Positions 33,457-41,732 of a DNA stretch of 64,000 nucleotides are shown in pieces (the stretch's first letter is position 1; each line of letters starts with the position of its first letter). The translations under genes were made by a program, and so were the position numbers. The notes below the pieces were generated by a model. The model did not search any database. It was not told the origin of the DNA and saw nothing but the letters and a program-made list of their open reading frames with translations. This DNA is from Mycobacterium sp. IS-836. Its GTDB lineage: Bacteria; Actinomycetota; Actinomycetes; Mycobacteriales; Mycobacteriaceae. The stretch lies in assembly GCF_001954275.1 (NCBI RefSeq), contig NZ_MBEU01000072.1:124001-188000 (forward strand), written 5' to 3'.

Positions 33457-33479
33457 ATTACGTTCATGTTGAACATAAT
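33457..33479. promoter_or_regulatory. Palindrome upstream of cysD, candidate operator
   Basis: Left arm ATTACGTTCA and right arm TGAACATAAT (one mismatch) flank TGT. It lies 43-65 bases upstream of the cysD ATG and about 80 bases upstream of the divergent EspC-like gene. The position just upstream of a -35 region suits an activator such as a CysB-type LysR protein, but the regulator is not known. Confidence 0.5.
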
Positions 33480-33547
33480 TCTTGTCCTTCGCCGGCCGCT
33501 CTCGTGCCGCGGTTGGCGGGTGAATACCCGAAGCCCCCGACAAGTCG

Positions 33548-33553
33548 TACACT
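33548..33553 (+). promoter_or_regulatory. Probable -10 box (TACACT) of the EspC-like operon
   Basis: TACACT is followed by six bases and ATG 33560; no Shine-Dalgarno is visible, so the mRNA is probably leaderless. Confidence 0.45.
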
Positions 33554-33559
33554 CCTCGC

Positions 33560-33838
33560 ATGACCGAGCTGCGGGTGGGTGTAGCAGACCTGCAGATCAT
33601 GTCCGCCCGGTGGCAGACGCAGGCCGCCACGCTGGGCGTTAGCGCGCCACGGACGCTGGGATTGTCGTGTCAGCCTAGCGCGCTGGCCGTCGACGCGGGG
33701 CATGTCGCGGTAGCGGCCGCGGCGACGTCGCTGAGGACGAGGGTGCAGACGGGTGCGACGAAAGTCGCCGAAGCCGACACTCGGTATGTCACCAATGAAG
33801 CCAATTCGTCGGCGAGACTCGCCACAGTGGCCCGCTAG
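33560..33838 (+). CDS. EspC-like (DUF2580) type VII secretion-associated protein
   Basis: The 92-residue helical protein begins MTELRVGVADLQIMSARWQT and ends with VAEADTRYVTNEANSSARL. The pattern (a helix starting L-x-V, an Ala-rich middle and a C-terminal Y-x-x-x-E) matches the ESX-secreted EspC family and carries the general YxxxD/E type VII export signal (YVTNE). It probably pairs with the next product and is exported by an ESX system encoded elsewhere. It starts a three-gene unit (gaps of 13 bases and 1 base). Which ESX system recognises it cannot be told. Confidence 0.65.
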   Translation: MTELRVGVADLQIMSARWQTQAATLGVSAPRTLGLSCQPSALAVDAGHVAVAAAATSLRTRVQTGATKVAEADTRYVTNEANSSARLATVAR

Positions 33839-33851
33839 AACCGGTGTAGCG

Positions 33852-34763
33852 ATGGCGGCCGTTGGCGGATCGTTTCCGAGTTTGTCCAAGCTTTTGGACT
33901 GGCCCACCGAGCATCTCACCCAGGCGGCCGACTCCTGGACATCGACCGGCAATCAGTGGGATGAAGTCTTCACTCAGATCTGGCGCGACAGCGTAGCGGT
34001 CGAGTGGAGCGGCCATGCTGCCGAGGCGCTGCACGGCCGGACCGCAGGCGACAAGGCAAAAGTCAGCGGGTTAGTTGAGCAGTTGCACACGGCGGCCACC
34101 GTCGCTCGCACCGGTGCCTCCGAGCTCTACGCGGCCAGATCCCGAGTGCGGTACGCGGTTGAGGACGCCGAGGACGCCGGGTTCGAGGTCGGTGACGATT
34201 TCGCGGTTACTGATCGCTGGAGCGGCGGATCCTCCGCCGAACGCGCGGAAAGGCAGGCCCAAGCAGAAGCGTTTGCCGCCCGTATTCGCCAAAGCGCCGT
34301 GCAACTGGTCGGCATGGATCAGCAGATTGCGAGCAGAACCACCAACGCCCTGAACGGCATCGCGAATATTACGTTCCCCGAAGATGATCCGACCACCACG
34401 ACCACGACGCCGCCCCCAACTCCGAAGTGCGATCCCGAAGACGTCGCAAAGTTACATCGGGAAGTAGACGATTTCGATCGCCGGTGGACCGATTTCGAAC
34501 GCCGAGTCAACGAGCACAACCTCAAACCGCACGAATTCGATATCAACGATCCGGTTCAGCGCGAGGCCGCCGCCAAATACCAAAAAGAAACGGAAGCCCT
34601 CAAGGCCGAGGAGGATCGCCTCATGCGGGAGAGGGACAAACTTCGCCAAGACGTCGTGACGTGCGGAATCAAGATCATCAATGGCCAGGTGCAGTGGCCG
34701 GATGGATCGACAAGCCCGAGCCCGACCACGACCCCGGCGCCAACCCCGACACCAGCCCGCTGA
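33852..34763 (+). CDS. WXG100-like type VII secretion substrate with Thr/Pro linker and coiled coil
   Basis: The 303-residue protein has an N-terminal four-helix-type region (DWPTEHLTQAADSWTSTG; VEWSGHAAEAL gives the W-x-G turn; YAVEDAEDAG gives YxxxD). A Thr/Pro hinge follows (DDPTTTTTTPPPTPKC, near residue 185), then a charged coiled coil (KYQKETEALKAEEDRLMRER) with two Cys residues, and a Pro/Thr tail. Such N-terminal halves occur in mycobacterial ESX-type proteins with variable C-termini. ATG 33852 is chosen; the longer frame overlaps the previous gene. The C-terminus shows no enzyme motif. Confidence 0.65.
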   Translation: MAAVGGSFPSLSKLLDWPTEHLTQAADSWTSTGNQWDEVFTQIWRDSVAVEWSGHAAEALHGRTAGDKAKVSGLVEQLHTAATVARTGASELYAARSRVRYAVEDAEDAGFEVGDDFAVTDRWSGGSSAERAERQAQAEAFAARIRQSAVQLVGMDQQIASRTTNALNGIANITFPEDDPTTTTTTPPPTPKCDPEDVAKLHREVDDFDRRWTDFERRVNEHNLKPHEFDINDPVQREAAAKYQKETEALKAEEDRLMRERDKLRQDVVTCGIKIINGQVQWPDGSTSPSPTTTPAPTPTPAR

Positions 34764-34764
34764 G

Positions 34765-35688
34765 TTGCGTCGGCAAGTGCGGGTTCCACCACGGATCGGC
34801 GGCAACGGGCTTCGTATCGGCTTGCTGGCACTGACCGCGATCATCGCGGCACTCGCCGGGTTCGTGGTGTACGACCACCAGCAGGCCCGGCGGCCGTCGG
34901 ACGGCAACCCGCATCCCGCGCGAACCCAGTCGCAGACCGTGCTGCCGTTCACGGGCCTCTCTGGACCGGAAGGGCTGACGGTCGATTCGGCCGGCGACGT
35001 GTATGTCGCCGACGGCGCCAACAACAGGGTCGTGAAGATAGCGCCCGAATCGGGGGCGCAGCAGGTGCTCCCATATGCGGGCCTCAACAAACCTTTCTCG
35101 GTGGCGGTCGATTCGGCCGGAAGCGTGTACACCTTCGACAAAAACGATCGGGTGGTGGAATTGGCCGCGGGGCACAACACCCAGCGGGTGCTGCCGTTCG
35201 CCGGCCCCGAGTCACCCACGGGCATGGCCGTCGATTCGGCCGGCAACCTCTATGTCTCACAGTGTCTTCTGCACCGGGTGGTCAAGCTGGCGGCGGGATC
35301 GCACACCCAGGAAGTGTTGCCATTCGCCGGACTCGCCTGCCCCGGAGGGCTGGCGGTCGACCCCGCCGGCAACGTCTACGTCGTCGAGCAACTCACGGAC
35401 CGGGTGGAGGTATTGGGCGCCGGTTCCGCGGACCGGCGGACGCTGCGCTTTCCGGACCTGTTCAACCCTGCCGCGATTGCGGTCGATTCCTCCGGCAACC
35501 TCTATGCGACCCAGTCTTTTGAGCATAAGGGCTCTCAGGTAATGGAATTGGGGACGCGGACCGGCCTGCACCGGGTGCTCCCGTTCACTGGTCTCGATGG
35601 CCCGAGCGGTGTCGCGGTTGATTCCGTCGGGAGCGTCTATGTCACCGACCACGGCAACAACCGGGTGGTGAAATTGACCGCTGGCTAG
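34765..35688 (+). CDS. Membrane-anchored NHL six-blade propeller, PknD-sensor-like, without kinase
   Basis: After a basic N-terminus and one membrane helix (IGLLALTAIIAALAGFVVYD), about residues 60-307 form six NHL repeats. Each has the consensus LPFxGLxxPxGxAVDSxGxV then YVxDxxNNRVVKL; examples start LPFTGLSGPEGLTVDSAGDV and LPFTGLDGPSGVAVDSVGSV. This is the architecture of the extracellular sensor of the Ser/Thr kinase PknD, but no kinase domain precedes it. The start is TTG 34765, one base after the upstream stop, or GTG 34777. Predicted to display a propeller outside the membrane; ligand unknown. Confidence 0.8.
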   Translation: MRRQVRVPPRIGGNGLRIGLLALTAIIAALAGFVVYDHQQARRPSDGNPHPARTQSQTVLPFTGLSGPEGLTVDSAGDVYVADGANNRVVKIAPESGAQQVLPYAGLNKPFSVAVDSAGSVYTFDKNDRVVELAAGHNTQRVLPFAGPESPTGMAVDSAGNLYVSQCLLHRVVKLAAGSHTQEVLPFAGLACPGGLAVDPAGNVYVVEQLTDRVEVLGAGSADRRTLRFPDLFNPAAIAVDSSGNLYATQSFEHKGSQVMELGTRTGLHRVLPFTGLDGPSGVAVDSVGSVYVTDHGNNRVVKLTAG

Positions 35689-35701
35689 TGCCCGGGCGGA
35701 C

Positions 35702-37294
35702 TCACGCCGAGCGCTCCAGCACCCGCAACCCAAGCGAAAACAGTAGTCGCACATCGGGATCGGCCAGGGACGTCGACAATAGCTTCTCGATCCGCCGCAC
35801 CCGATAGCGGACGGTGTTCGGATGAACTTGCAGCCACTGCGCGGCGGCGCCGATGTCACCGAAACTGTCCAGGTAGGCCCCCAGCGTCTCGGCCAGCACC
35901 GCATCGCGCGCGAGCAGGTCGCGTATCCGCGGATCGACCAGCCGCTCGTCGGCGCCGACCAGGGTGACAATCTCGTCGAGCAGAACGGTCGTACGCGCCT
36001 CGGCCAGCGACGTCACCTGACCGATCGAAATCGGGTGTCGCTCAGCGCTGTCGAGCACCCGGTCTACCTCGATGCGTGCCGCGGCGGCCTCCGCCAAGCT
36101 CGCGATCGGCGCGGCGATGGCGGCCCGCAGCTCGACACCGAGCTCGGTGCGTAGTGCGCCGATGGTGCCGCGGACCCACGAGGTGACCGACCGCGTCGTC
36201 GCGGTCTGCGGCAGCAGCACGTAGATCCGTGAGCCGTTCGACGCGACCTGGGCGTCACGACGAAAAGCGCTGGCGCTCAACGCCAAGACGTCAGGCAACC
36301 GCGCATGGCGGGCATCGGCGTCCGCGGTGTCCCAGCCGATCACCGCGGCGCTCCCGTGCGTCGCGAGACCGAGTTCGGCCGCGACGGCGGCCACGTCGGC
36401 CGGTTCGGCGTCGGTCAGGCCCAGAACCTGCTGCACCCGCCGCGCATGCGTGGACGGCCGCGCCAGCAGCCGCGACATGATCCTGGCGGCGAGCACCGCC
36501 GCGCCCCGCAGCATCTCCTCGGCGTCGTCGGCCAACGGCTGCGACCCTTGTTGCACCCAGATCGTGCCGGCGAACGCGGGCGGCTTGCGCGGCCCGGGTT
36601 GATGGATTCCGATGGCCAGCCGCGGCCGCAGACCCAGCTCCGGGCGCTCGGCGACGCGCACCACTTCGTCGCTGGATCGCAGCGCGTCGAAGATGCCCCA
36701 CTGGCCGATCCACTCCAAATGCTCGGGCGGGCCGGCGCGCCCCAGGATGGAAAGGCGGCGCAGCTCGTCGGCTTCGTCGTTGGAGGCCGAATAGGCGAGC
36801 ACGTGCGACTGGGCGTCTTCGATGCTGACCATGCCGTGGATGCGGTCGGCGAGTGACTGGGCCAAGCCGAAGAGGTCCGTGCCCGAGTCATCCACCGCGT
36901 CGCCGCGGTCGCCGTGGTGTTCCAGGACGTGATTGACCAACTGGTAGAGCCGTTCCCACCGGGCCCGCGGCTCCACGGCGACCACCGCCGACCCGGCCTC
37001 GACCGCCCTGGTCACCAGCGCGTCCGACGGTTCCTTGACGAAAATCGCCACCGCCGCCCGCTCGCGCGCCTGATTGTCGACCCACCGCAGGGCCTCGTCG
37101 TCGGTCACTCCCAGCAGGAAGAACACGTCGGCCGATCCGGCCGCGGCCGCCAGGCCCAGTCGCACATCGTCGGAATCGATCAGCGCCGTCGAGCCCACCG
37201 GAAGGTCCAGGCCGCGCGGCGCGTCCACCAGGCTGACCAGGGTCGCGTCCAGCGCCAGCAGCAGCTGACCCAGCCCGACACCAGGAACCCGCAT
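35702..37294 (-). CDS. PucR-family transcriptional regulator of proline utilisation (Rv1186c-like)
   Basis: The 530-residue protein has an N-terminal PucR/GGDEF-like sensory region and a C-terminal PucR helix-turn-helix (LGAYLDSFGDIGAAAQWLQV then HPNTVRYRVRRIEKLL). It is divergent from the rocA-proline dehydrogenase operon, 83 bases away; in mycobacteria this regulator activates those genes in response to proline. ATG 37294 is preceded by a TAGAAT -10-like box eight bases away. A palindrome in the shared promoter (37326-37345) is the likely binding site. The longer frame upstream would cover the operator and is rejected. Confidence 0.9.
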   Translation of the reverse strand: MRVPGVGLGQLLLALDATLVSLVDAPRGLDLPVGSTALIDSDDVRLGLAAAAGSADVFFLLGVTDDEALRWVDNQARERAAVAIFVKEPSDALVTRAVEAGSAVVAVEPRARWERLYQLVNHVLEHHGDRGDAVDDSGTDLFGLAQSLADRIHGMVSIEDAQSHVLAYSASNDEADELRRLSILGRAGPPEHLEWIGQWGIFDALRSSDEVVRVAERPELGLRPRLAIGIHQPGPRKPPAFAGTIWVQQGSQPLADDAEEMLRGAAVLAARIMSRLLARPSTHARRVQQVLGLTDAEPADVAAVAAELGLATHGSAAVIGWDTADADARHARLPDVLALSASAFRRDAQVASNGSRIYVLLPQTATTRSVTSWVRGTIGALRTELGVELRAAIAAPIASLAEAAAARIEVDRVLDSAERHPISIGQVTSLAEARTTVLLDEIVTLVGADERLVDPRIRDLLARDAVLAETLGAYLDSFGDIGAAAQWLQVHPNTVRYRVRRIEKLLSTSLADPDVRLLFSLGLRVLERSA

Positions 37295-37325
37295 GTTGTC
37301 CGATTCTACTATCAAGAGGGCCTGA

Positions 37326-37345
37326 TGTTGTCTGATCAGCCAACA
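37326..37345. promoter_or_regulatory. 20-bp near-perfect palindrome in the pucR-rocA divergent promoter
   Basis: TGTTGTCTGATCAGCCAACA matches its reverse complement at 18 of 20 positions and lies 33-52 bases before rocA. A partial second copy (ATGTTGTCCGAT) occurs near 37293-37304, at the regulator's own start. Probable site for the PucR-type activator. Confidence 0.6.
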
Positions 37346-37377
37346 CAACGCCGGGCCGCGCCGAGGATCCTGGCAAC

Positions 37378-39009
37378 ATGGACGCGATCACTCAGGTCCC
37401 GCTGCCGGCCAACGAGCCGGTCCACGACTATGCCCCGCAATCGCCAGAACGCACTCGCCTACGTGCCGAATTGGCCGCTCTGGCCGACCACCCGATCGAC
37501 CTCCCGCATGTCATCGGCGGCAAACACCGCATGGGTGACGGCGAGCGCATCGACGTCGTCCAGCCGCACCGGCACGCCGCGACGCTGGGCACCCTCACGA
37601 ACGCCGTGCACGCCGATGCGACCGCCGCCATCGAGGCCGCGACCGCGGCGAAATCCGGTTGGGCGGCAATGCCGTTCGACGAGCGTGCCGCGATATTCCT
37701 GCGCGCCGCGGACCTGCTGGCGGGGCCGTGGCGGGAGAAAATCGCCGCCGCGACGATGCTCGGCCAGTCCAAGTCGGTCTATCAGGCCGAGATCGACGCG
37801 CCCTGCGAGCTGATCGACTTCTGGCGCTTCAACGTGGCGTTCGCCCGCCAGATCCTGGCCCAGCAGCCGGTGAGCGGACCCGGGGAGTGGAACCGCAGCG
37901 ACTACCGCCCGCTCGACGGCTTCGTCTACGCGATCACGCCGTTCAACTTCACCTCGATCGCGGGCAACCTCCCGACGGCGCCGGCGCTGATGGGCAACAC
38001 CGTGGTGTGGAAGCCGTCGATCACCCAGACCCTGTCGGCGTACCTGCTCATGCAACTGCTCGAGGCCGCCGGGTTGCCGCCCGGGGTGATCAACATGGTC
38101 GCCGGCGACGGCTTCGCGGTTTCCGATGTGGCACTGGCGGATCGGCGGCTGGCGGGCATCCACTTCACCGGATCGACCGCCACCTTCCAGCGGCTGTGGT
38201 ACCAGGTCGGCACCCATATCGGTCACTACCACAGCTATCCGCGCTTGGTCGGCGAGACCGGCGGCAAGGACTTCGTGGTCGCACACGCCTCGGCGCAGCC
38301 GGATGTGTTGCGCACGGCCTTGATTCGCGGAGCCTTCGACTATCAGGGCCAGAAATGCTCGGCCGCGTCGCGGGCCTTCATTCCCCATTCCGTGTGGCAG
38401 CGGATGGGCGACGACTTCCTGGGCGAGACGGCCGCGCTGCGCTACGGCGACATCACCGACCTGACCAACTACGGCGGCGCGCTCATCGACCGGCGCGCCT
38501 TCCTCAAGAACGTCGACGCCATCGAGCGAGCCAAGGGCGCGCCGGCCATCACCATCGCCGTGGGCGGCGAATACGACGACAGCATCGGGTATTTCGTGCG
38601 CCCGACCGTGCTGCTGTCCGACGATCCGACCGACGAATCGTTCGCGACCGAGTACTTCGGCCCGCTGTTGTCGGTCCACGTGTATCCCGATGAGCAGTAC
38701 GAGCGCATCCTCGAGGTCATCGACACCGGATCTCGCTACGCGCTGACGGGCGCGGTCATCGCCGACGACCGCGAGGCCGTGTTGAGAGCGCAGGACCGGC
38801 TGCGGTTCGCCGCCGGAAACTTCTACGTCAACGACAAGCCGACCGGCGCCGTCGTCGGGCGTCAGCCGTTCGGCGGGTCACGCGGCTCGGGCACCAACGA
38901 CAAGGCGGGATCGATGCTGAACATGTTGCGCTGGACGTCGGCACGCACCATCAAGGAGACGTTCGTCCCGGCGACGCGGCACACCTACCCACACATGGCG
39001 CCCGACTGA
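37378..39009 (+). CDS. rocA: L-glutamate gamma-semialdehyde (P5C) dehydrogenase
   Basis: The enzyme oxidises P5C-derived glutamate semialdehyde to glutamate with NAD+, the second step of proline catabolism. This 543-residue aldehyde dehydrogenase has VYAITPFNFTSIAGNLPTAP, the catalytic Glu in VGETGGKDFVV near residue 292 and the nucleophile Cys in YQGQKCSAASRAF near residue 326. The C-terminus FGGSRGSGTNDKAGS is typical of P5C dehydrogenases. ATG 37378 follows the divergent promoter. Its stop overlaps the proline dehydrogenase ATG (TGATG), so the two are coupled. The enzyme pair prevents build-up of toxic P5C. Confidence 0.96.
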   Translation: MDAITQVPLPANEPVHDYAPQSPERTRLRAELAALADHPIDLPHVIGGKHRMGDGERIDVVQPHRHAATLGTLTNAVHADATAAIEAATAAKSGWAAMPFDERAAIFLRAADLLAGPWREKIAAATMLGQSKSVYQAEIDAPCELIDFWRFNVAFARQILAQQPVSGPGEWNRSDYRPLDGFVYAITPFNFTSIAGNLPTAPALMGNTVVWKPSITQTLSAYLLMQLLEAAGLPPGVINMVAGDGFAVSDVALADRRLAGIHFTGSTATFQRLWYQVGTHIGHYHSYPRLVGETGGKDFVVAHASAQPDVLRTALIRGAFDYQGQKCSAASRAFIPHSVWQRMGDDFLGETAALRYGDITDLTNYGGALIDRRAFLKNVDAIERAKGAPAITIAVGGEYDDSIGYFVRPTVLLSDDPTDESFATEYFGPLLSVHVYPDEQYERILEVIDTGSRYALTGAVIADDREAVLRAQDRLRFAAGNFYVNDKPTGAVVGRQPFGGSRGSGTNDKAGSMLNMLRWTSARTIKETFVPATRHTYPHMAPD

Positions 39010-39977
39010 TGGCCGGCTTTTTCGCGCATACCGTGCGACCGACGCTGCTCGCGGCCAGCCGGGCCGAGGGCTTGCGCCGCGCGGTCGAGCGGTCCGCGAT
39101 CACCCGCAAAGTAGTGCGCCGCTTCGTGCCTGGTGACACGCTGGAGGCTGCCCTGGATATCGTTGCCGCACTGCGGGATTCCGGTCGCTACGTCAGCATC
39201 GACTACCTGGGCGAAAACGTCACCGACTCCGACGGCGCCGCGGCGACCGTGCGGGAATACCAGCGGCTGCTCGATTCGCTGGGCCGACGGGCCGATACCC
39301 CGAGCGGTCGGGTGCGGCCGCTCGAGGTGTCGCTGAAGCTGTCGGCTCTTGGGCAGGCGCTGGAGCGCGACGGGGACAAGATTGCGCTGGAGAACGCGCG
39401 TATGATCTGCGAGCACGCCGAGCGCGTGGGCGTCTGGGTCACCGTCGACGCTGAAGACCACACCACCACCGATTCGACGTTGTCGATTTCGGGTGATTTG
39501 CGCGTCGACTTCGATTGGCTCGGCACGGTTTTGCAGGCCTACCTGCATCGCACGCTCGGCGATTGCACGGACCTGGCCGGCGCGGGGGCGCGAGTTCGAT
39601 TGTGCAAGGGCGCATATGACGAGCCGGCGTCGGTGGCCTATCGTGCCGTTGGAGACATCGCCGATTCCTACCTGGCCTGCCTACGGGTGTTGATGTCCGG
39701 GACGGGCTACCCGATGGTGGCCTCGCACGATCCGGCAATCATCGATGCGGTTCCCGCGCTAGCCGACGAAACTGGCCGTGGTGCCGGCGATTTCGAATAC
39801 CAAATGCTGTACGGCATCCGCGACGCGGAGCAGCGACGGCTCGCCGATGACGGCAACCAGGTCCGGGTGTACGTGCCGTTCGGCGCGCAGTGGTACGGCT
39901 ACTTCATGCGGCGCCTGGCCGAACGGCCGGCCAATCTGACCTTCTTCCTGCGGGCGCTGGCCCATCGTGGTCGTTGA
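39009..39977 (+). CDS. Proline dehydrogenase (FAD), monofunctional
   Basis: Proline dehydrogenase oxidises proline to P5C and passes electrons to the respiratory chain through FAD. The 322-residue TIM-barrel protein shows ARVVRRFVPGD-type residues near residue 40 (KVVRRFVPGDTLEAAL), RVRLCKGAYDEP (a FAD/substrate segment), PMVASHDPAII and the C-terminal VYVPFGAQWYGYFMRRLAER with conserved substrate-binding Arg residues. It overlaps rocA by one base and ends in an intergenic repeat element. Known in M. tuberculosis as Rv1188, sometimes called PruB/PutB. Confidence 0.94.
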   Translation: MAGFFAHTVRPTLLAASRAEGLRRAVERSAITRKVVRRFVPGDTLEAALDIVAALRDSGRYVSIDYLGENVTDSDGAAATVREYQRLLDSLGRRADTPSGRVRPLEVSLKLSALGQALERDGDKIALENARMICEHAERVGVWVTVDAEDHTTTDSTLSISGDLRVDFDWLGTVLQAYLHRTLGDCTDLAGAGARVRLCKGAYDEPASVAYRAVGDIADSYLACLRVLMSGTGYPMVASHDPAIIDAVPALADETGRGAGDFEYQMLYGIRDAEQRRLADDGNQVRVYVPFGAQWYGYFMRRLAERPANLTFFLRALAHRGR

Positions 39978-40029
39978 GTGTGCATTTAGGCACGCGTGTG
40001 TGCGCTCAGGCCGTCGTGGTCGCACACTC
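39976..40029. repeat. Intergenic inverted-repeat element after the proline dehydrogenase gene
   Basis: GAGTGTGC at 39976-39983 and GCACACTC at 40022-40029 are perfect inverted copies. CGTGGTCG is also directly repeated at 39966-39973 and 40015-40022. It overlaps the stop codon and separates two convergent transcripts, so it may fold as a hairpin in both. GCACACTC also occurs twice between narI and typA. Confidence 0.55.
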
Positions 40030-40041
40030 GACGGAGAGTCT

Positions 40042-40644
40042 CTAACCGCGGCGCGGCCGTCCACGCTCGCTGGCGAACCCACGGACCACGTGTGCGCGCA
40101 CGAACTCCGCCACCACGTCGGGGTCGTCCATGTCCAATGTCGACGACGGCGTGCTGAACAGCGAAAAAAGTATGCGCGCAAACCATTCACCCGCGGCCTC
40201 GACGTCGAGATCCTTGCGCACCTCACCGGTGAGTTTGGCCGCCGAGAGATGGGGTGCAAAGAAGTCGACGCATTCGCGCAGGAGGACGGCGGCGTCCTTG
40301 GTGAGGAGCAGGCTGATCGCTTCCTCGTCGAAGTACTCCTCGGAGGCGATCGCCCGCCGCGCCTGGGTCACGAACACCGCGGCATGGCTGAGCTTTTCCT
40401 CGAGCGAGGCACCCCGGTCCATGGCCTTGGACATCTCGCGGTAAAACTGCTCGGAAGCGTGCTCGGCGCAGGCTTCGAGGACCGCGCCCTTGTCGCTGAA
40501 GTACTCGTAGATGGTGCTTCGGGATACGTTGGCCGCCTTGGCAATATCGACAATTGTCGTTTTCTGGAGGCCGTGCTTGCGAAAGCATCCATAGGCGGAC
40601 TCGATAATGAGCTCGCGGGTGTCCAACTCGGTGGCTTGGGTCAT
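40042..40644 (-). CDS. TetR-family regulator, last gene of the igr-like operon
   Basis: The 200-residue protein has an N-terminal TetR DNA-binding domain (ELIIESAYGCFRKHGLQKTT, then IVDIAKAANVSRSTIYEYFS, residues 10-52) and a C-terminal helical effector domain. It is unlike KstR and KstR2 as I recall them. ATG 40644 overlaps the stop of the alcohol dehydrogenase gene (four-base overlap), so it is translated with the catabolic operon and is probably its local, autoregulated repressor. The perfect palindrome at 47843-47863 in the divergent promoter is the best candidate operator; the ligand is expected to be a CoA thioester or other pathway intermediate. Confidence 0.9.
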   Translation of the reverse strand: MTQATELDTRELIIESAYGCFRKHGLQKTTIVDIAKAANVSRSTIYEYFSDKGAVLEACAEHASEQFYREMSKAMDRGASLEEKLSHAAVFVTQARRAIASEEYFDEEAISLLLTKDAAVLLRECVDFFAPHLSAAKLTGEVRKDLDVEAAGEWFARILFSLFSTPSSTLDMDDPDVVAEFVRAHVVRGFASERGRPRRG

Positions 40645-41711
40645 GGCACCAACGCACCTCTCGGCACCAGCCCGGCGTCGGCGGAGGCGAACGCGGCGTT
40701 GACATCGGTCAGACGAAACGGCTTGGGCATCAGCCGGTCGAACGGAAAGCTGGTGTGCTGCAGGAAGGACAGGCCGGTCGCCAGCGTGACAGGGTCGTAG
40801 AACGACACACCGCGGATGGACTTGTTGCCGTACACCAGCGCGCTGGGGTCCATCTCGAAAGTTCGGCCCATACCGACATTGCCGACCTCGAGCAGCGTGC
40901 CGCCGTTGTTGAGGAAGCCGACGCCATCGGGAATCACGCCGGGTATACCGACGACTTCGAGCACCCAGTCGGCGCCGATGCCGTCGGTGTACTTGTGCAC
41001 CTGCTCGGTTACTTCCCAGGTCGAGATACCGTTGGCGTCGATGCATTGCGTGGCACCGAAATCCGCTGCGACGTCCAGGCGTTCAGCGAGCTTGTCGATG
41101 ACGATCACCTGCGCCGCGCCCGCCGTGCGCGCGACGGCGGCGGCATTGATGCCCAGCCCGCCCGCGCCCTGGATCACGACAGTGTCGCCCAGCCGGACTT
41201 CGCGCAGTGCGAACAACACCTGGGCCAGAGCGCAATTCAGTGGCGCGACGGCCTCGTCGGGCAGCTCTTCGGGGACCTTATACAGCGGCTGCCGGCGGGT
41301 CGTGTAGTAGTACTCGCCGTAGGCCGCGACGAAGTGCGGTGTCTGCTCGTGCGTGCGGTATTCACCGGCCATTAGGTTCTGGCAGGCATACGACCTGCCG
41401 CGTACGCACGCATGACACTGTCCGCAGAACCAGAAGTACGGTGTGACAACGCGGTCACCGACCGCCAGCGGTTGGCCGGTCGCGTCAGCCGTCAGTCCCC
41501 CGCCGAGTTCGGCGATCTCGCAGACCATCTCGTGGCCCATGGCGAAGGGACACGGCAACGGCAGCTCACCGCGAAAGATGTGCAAATCGGATCCGCAGAT
41601 GCCGGCCATGCGCAACTTGAGCGCGGCGGTGCCCGGCGCTGGCGTGGACAACGGAAACTCGGCCAGCTCGATCGGTCCGCCATACGCGGTCAACAGCGCC
41701 AGCTTGGGCAT
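40641..41711 (-). CDS. Zinc-dependent alcohol dehydrogenase (MDR superfamily)
   Basis: This 356-residue medium-chain dehydrogenase has the catalytic-zinc Cys in AGICGSDLHIFRG, GHE in FAMGHEMVCEI, and an intact structural-zinc site CGQCHACVRGRSYAC (four Cys). The Rossmann motif VIQGAGGLGINAAAVA and acidic VIDKLAER indicate NAD+ binding. In context it could oxidise a hydroxylated side chain produced by the P450, with the divergent aldehyde dehydrogenase doing the next step; this is inference. It is 21 bases after the Ltp2-like gene and overlaps the TetR gene by four bases. Confidence 0.9.
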   Translation of the reverse strand: MPKLALLTAYGGPIELAEFPLSTPAPGTAALKLRMAGICGSDLHIFRGELPLPCPFAMGHEMVCEIAELGGGLTADATGQPLAVGDRVVTPYFWFCGQCHACVRGRSYACQNLMAGEYRTHEQTPHFVAAYGEYYYTTRRQPLYKVPEELPDEAVAPLNCALAQVLFALREVRLGDTVVIQGAGGLGINAAAVARTAGAAQVIVIDKLAERLDVAADFGATQCIDANGISTWEVTEQVHKYTDGIGADWVLEVVGIPGVIPDGVGFLNNGGTLLEVGNVGMGRTFEMDPSALVYGNKSIRGVSFYDPVTLATGLSFLQHTSFPFDRLMPKPFRLTDVNAAFASADAGLVPRGALVP

Positions 41712-41732
41712 GACGGTCCCCCTCTCGTGTGC

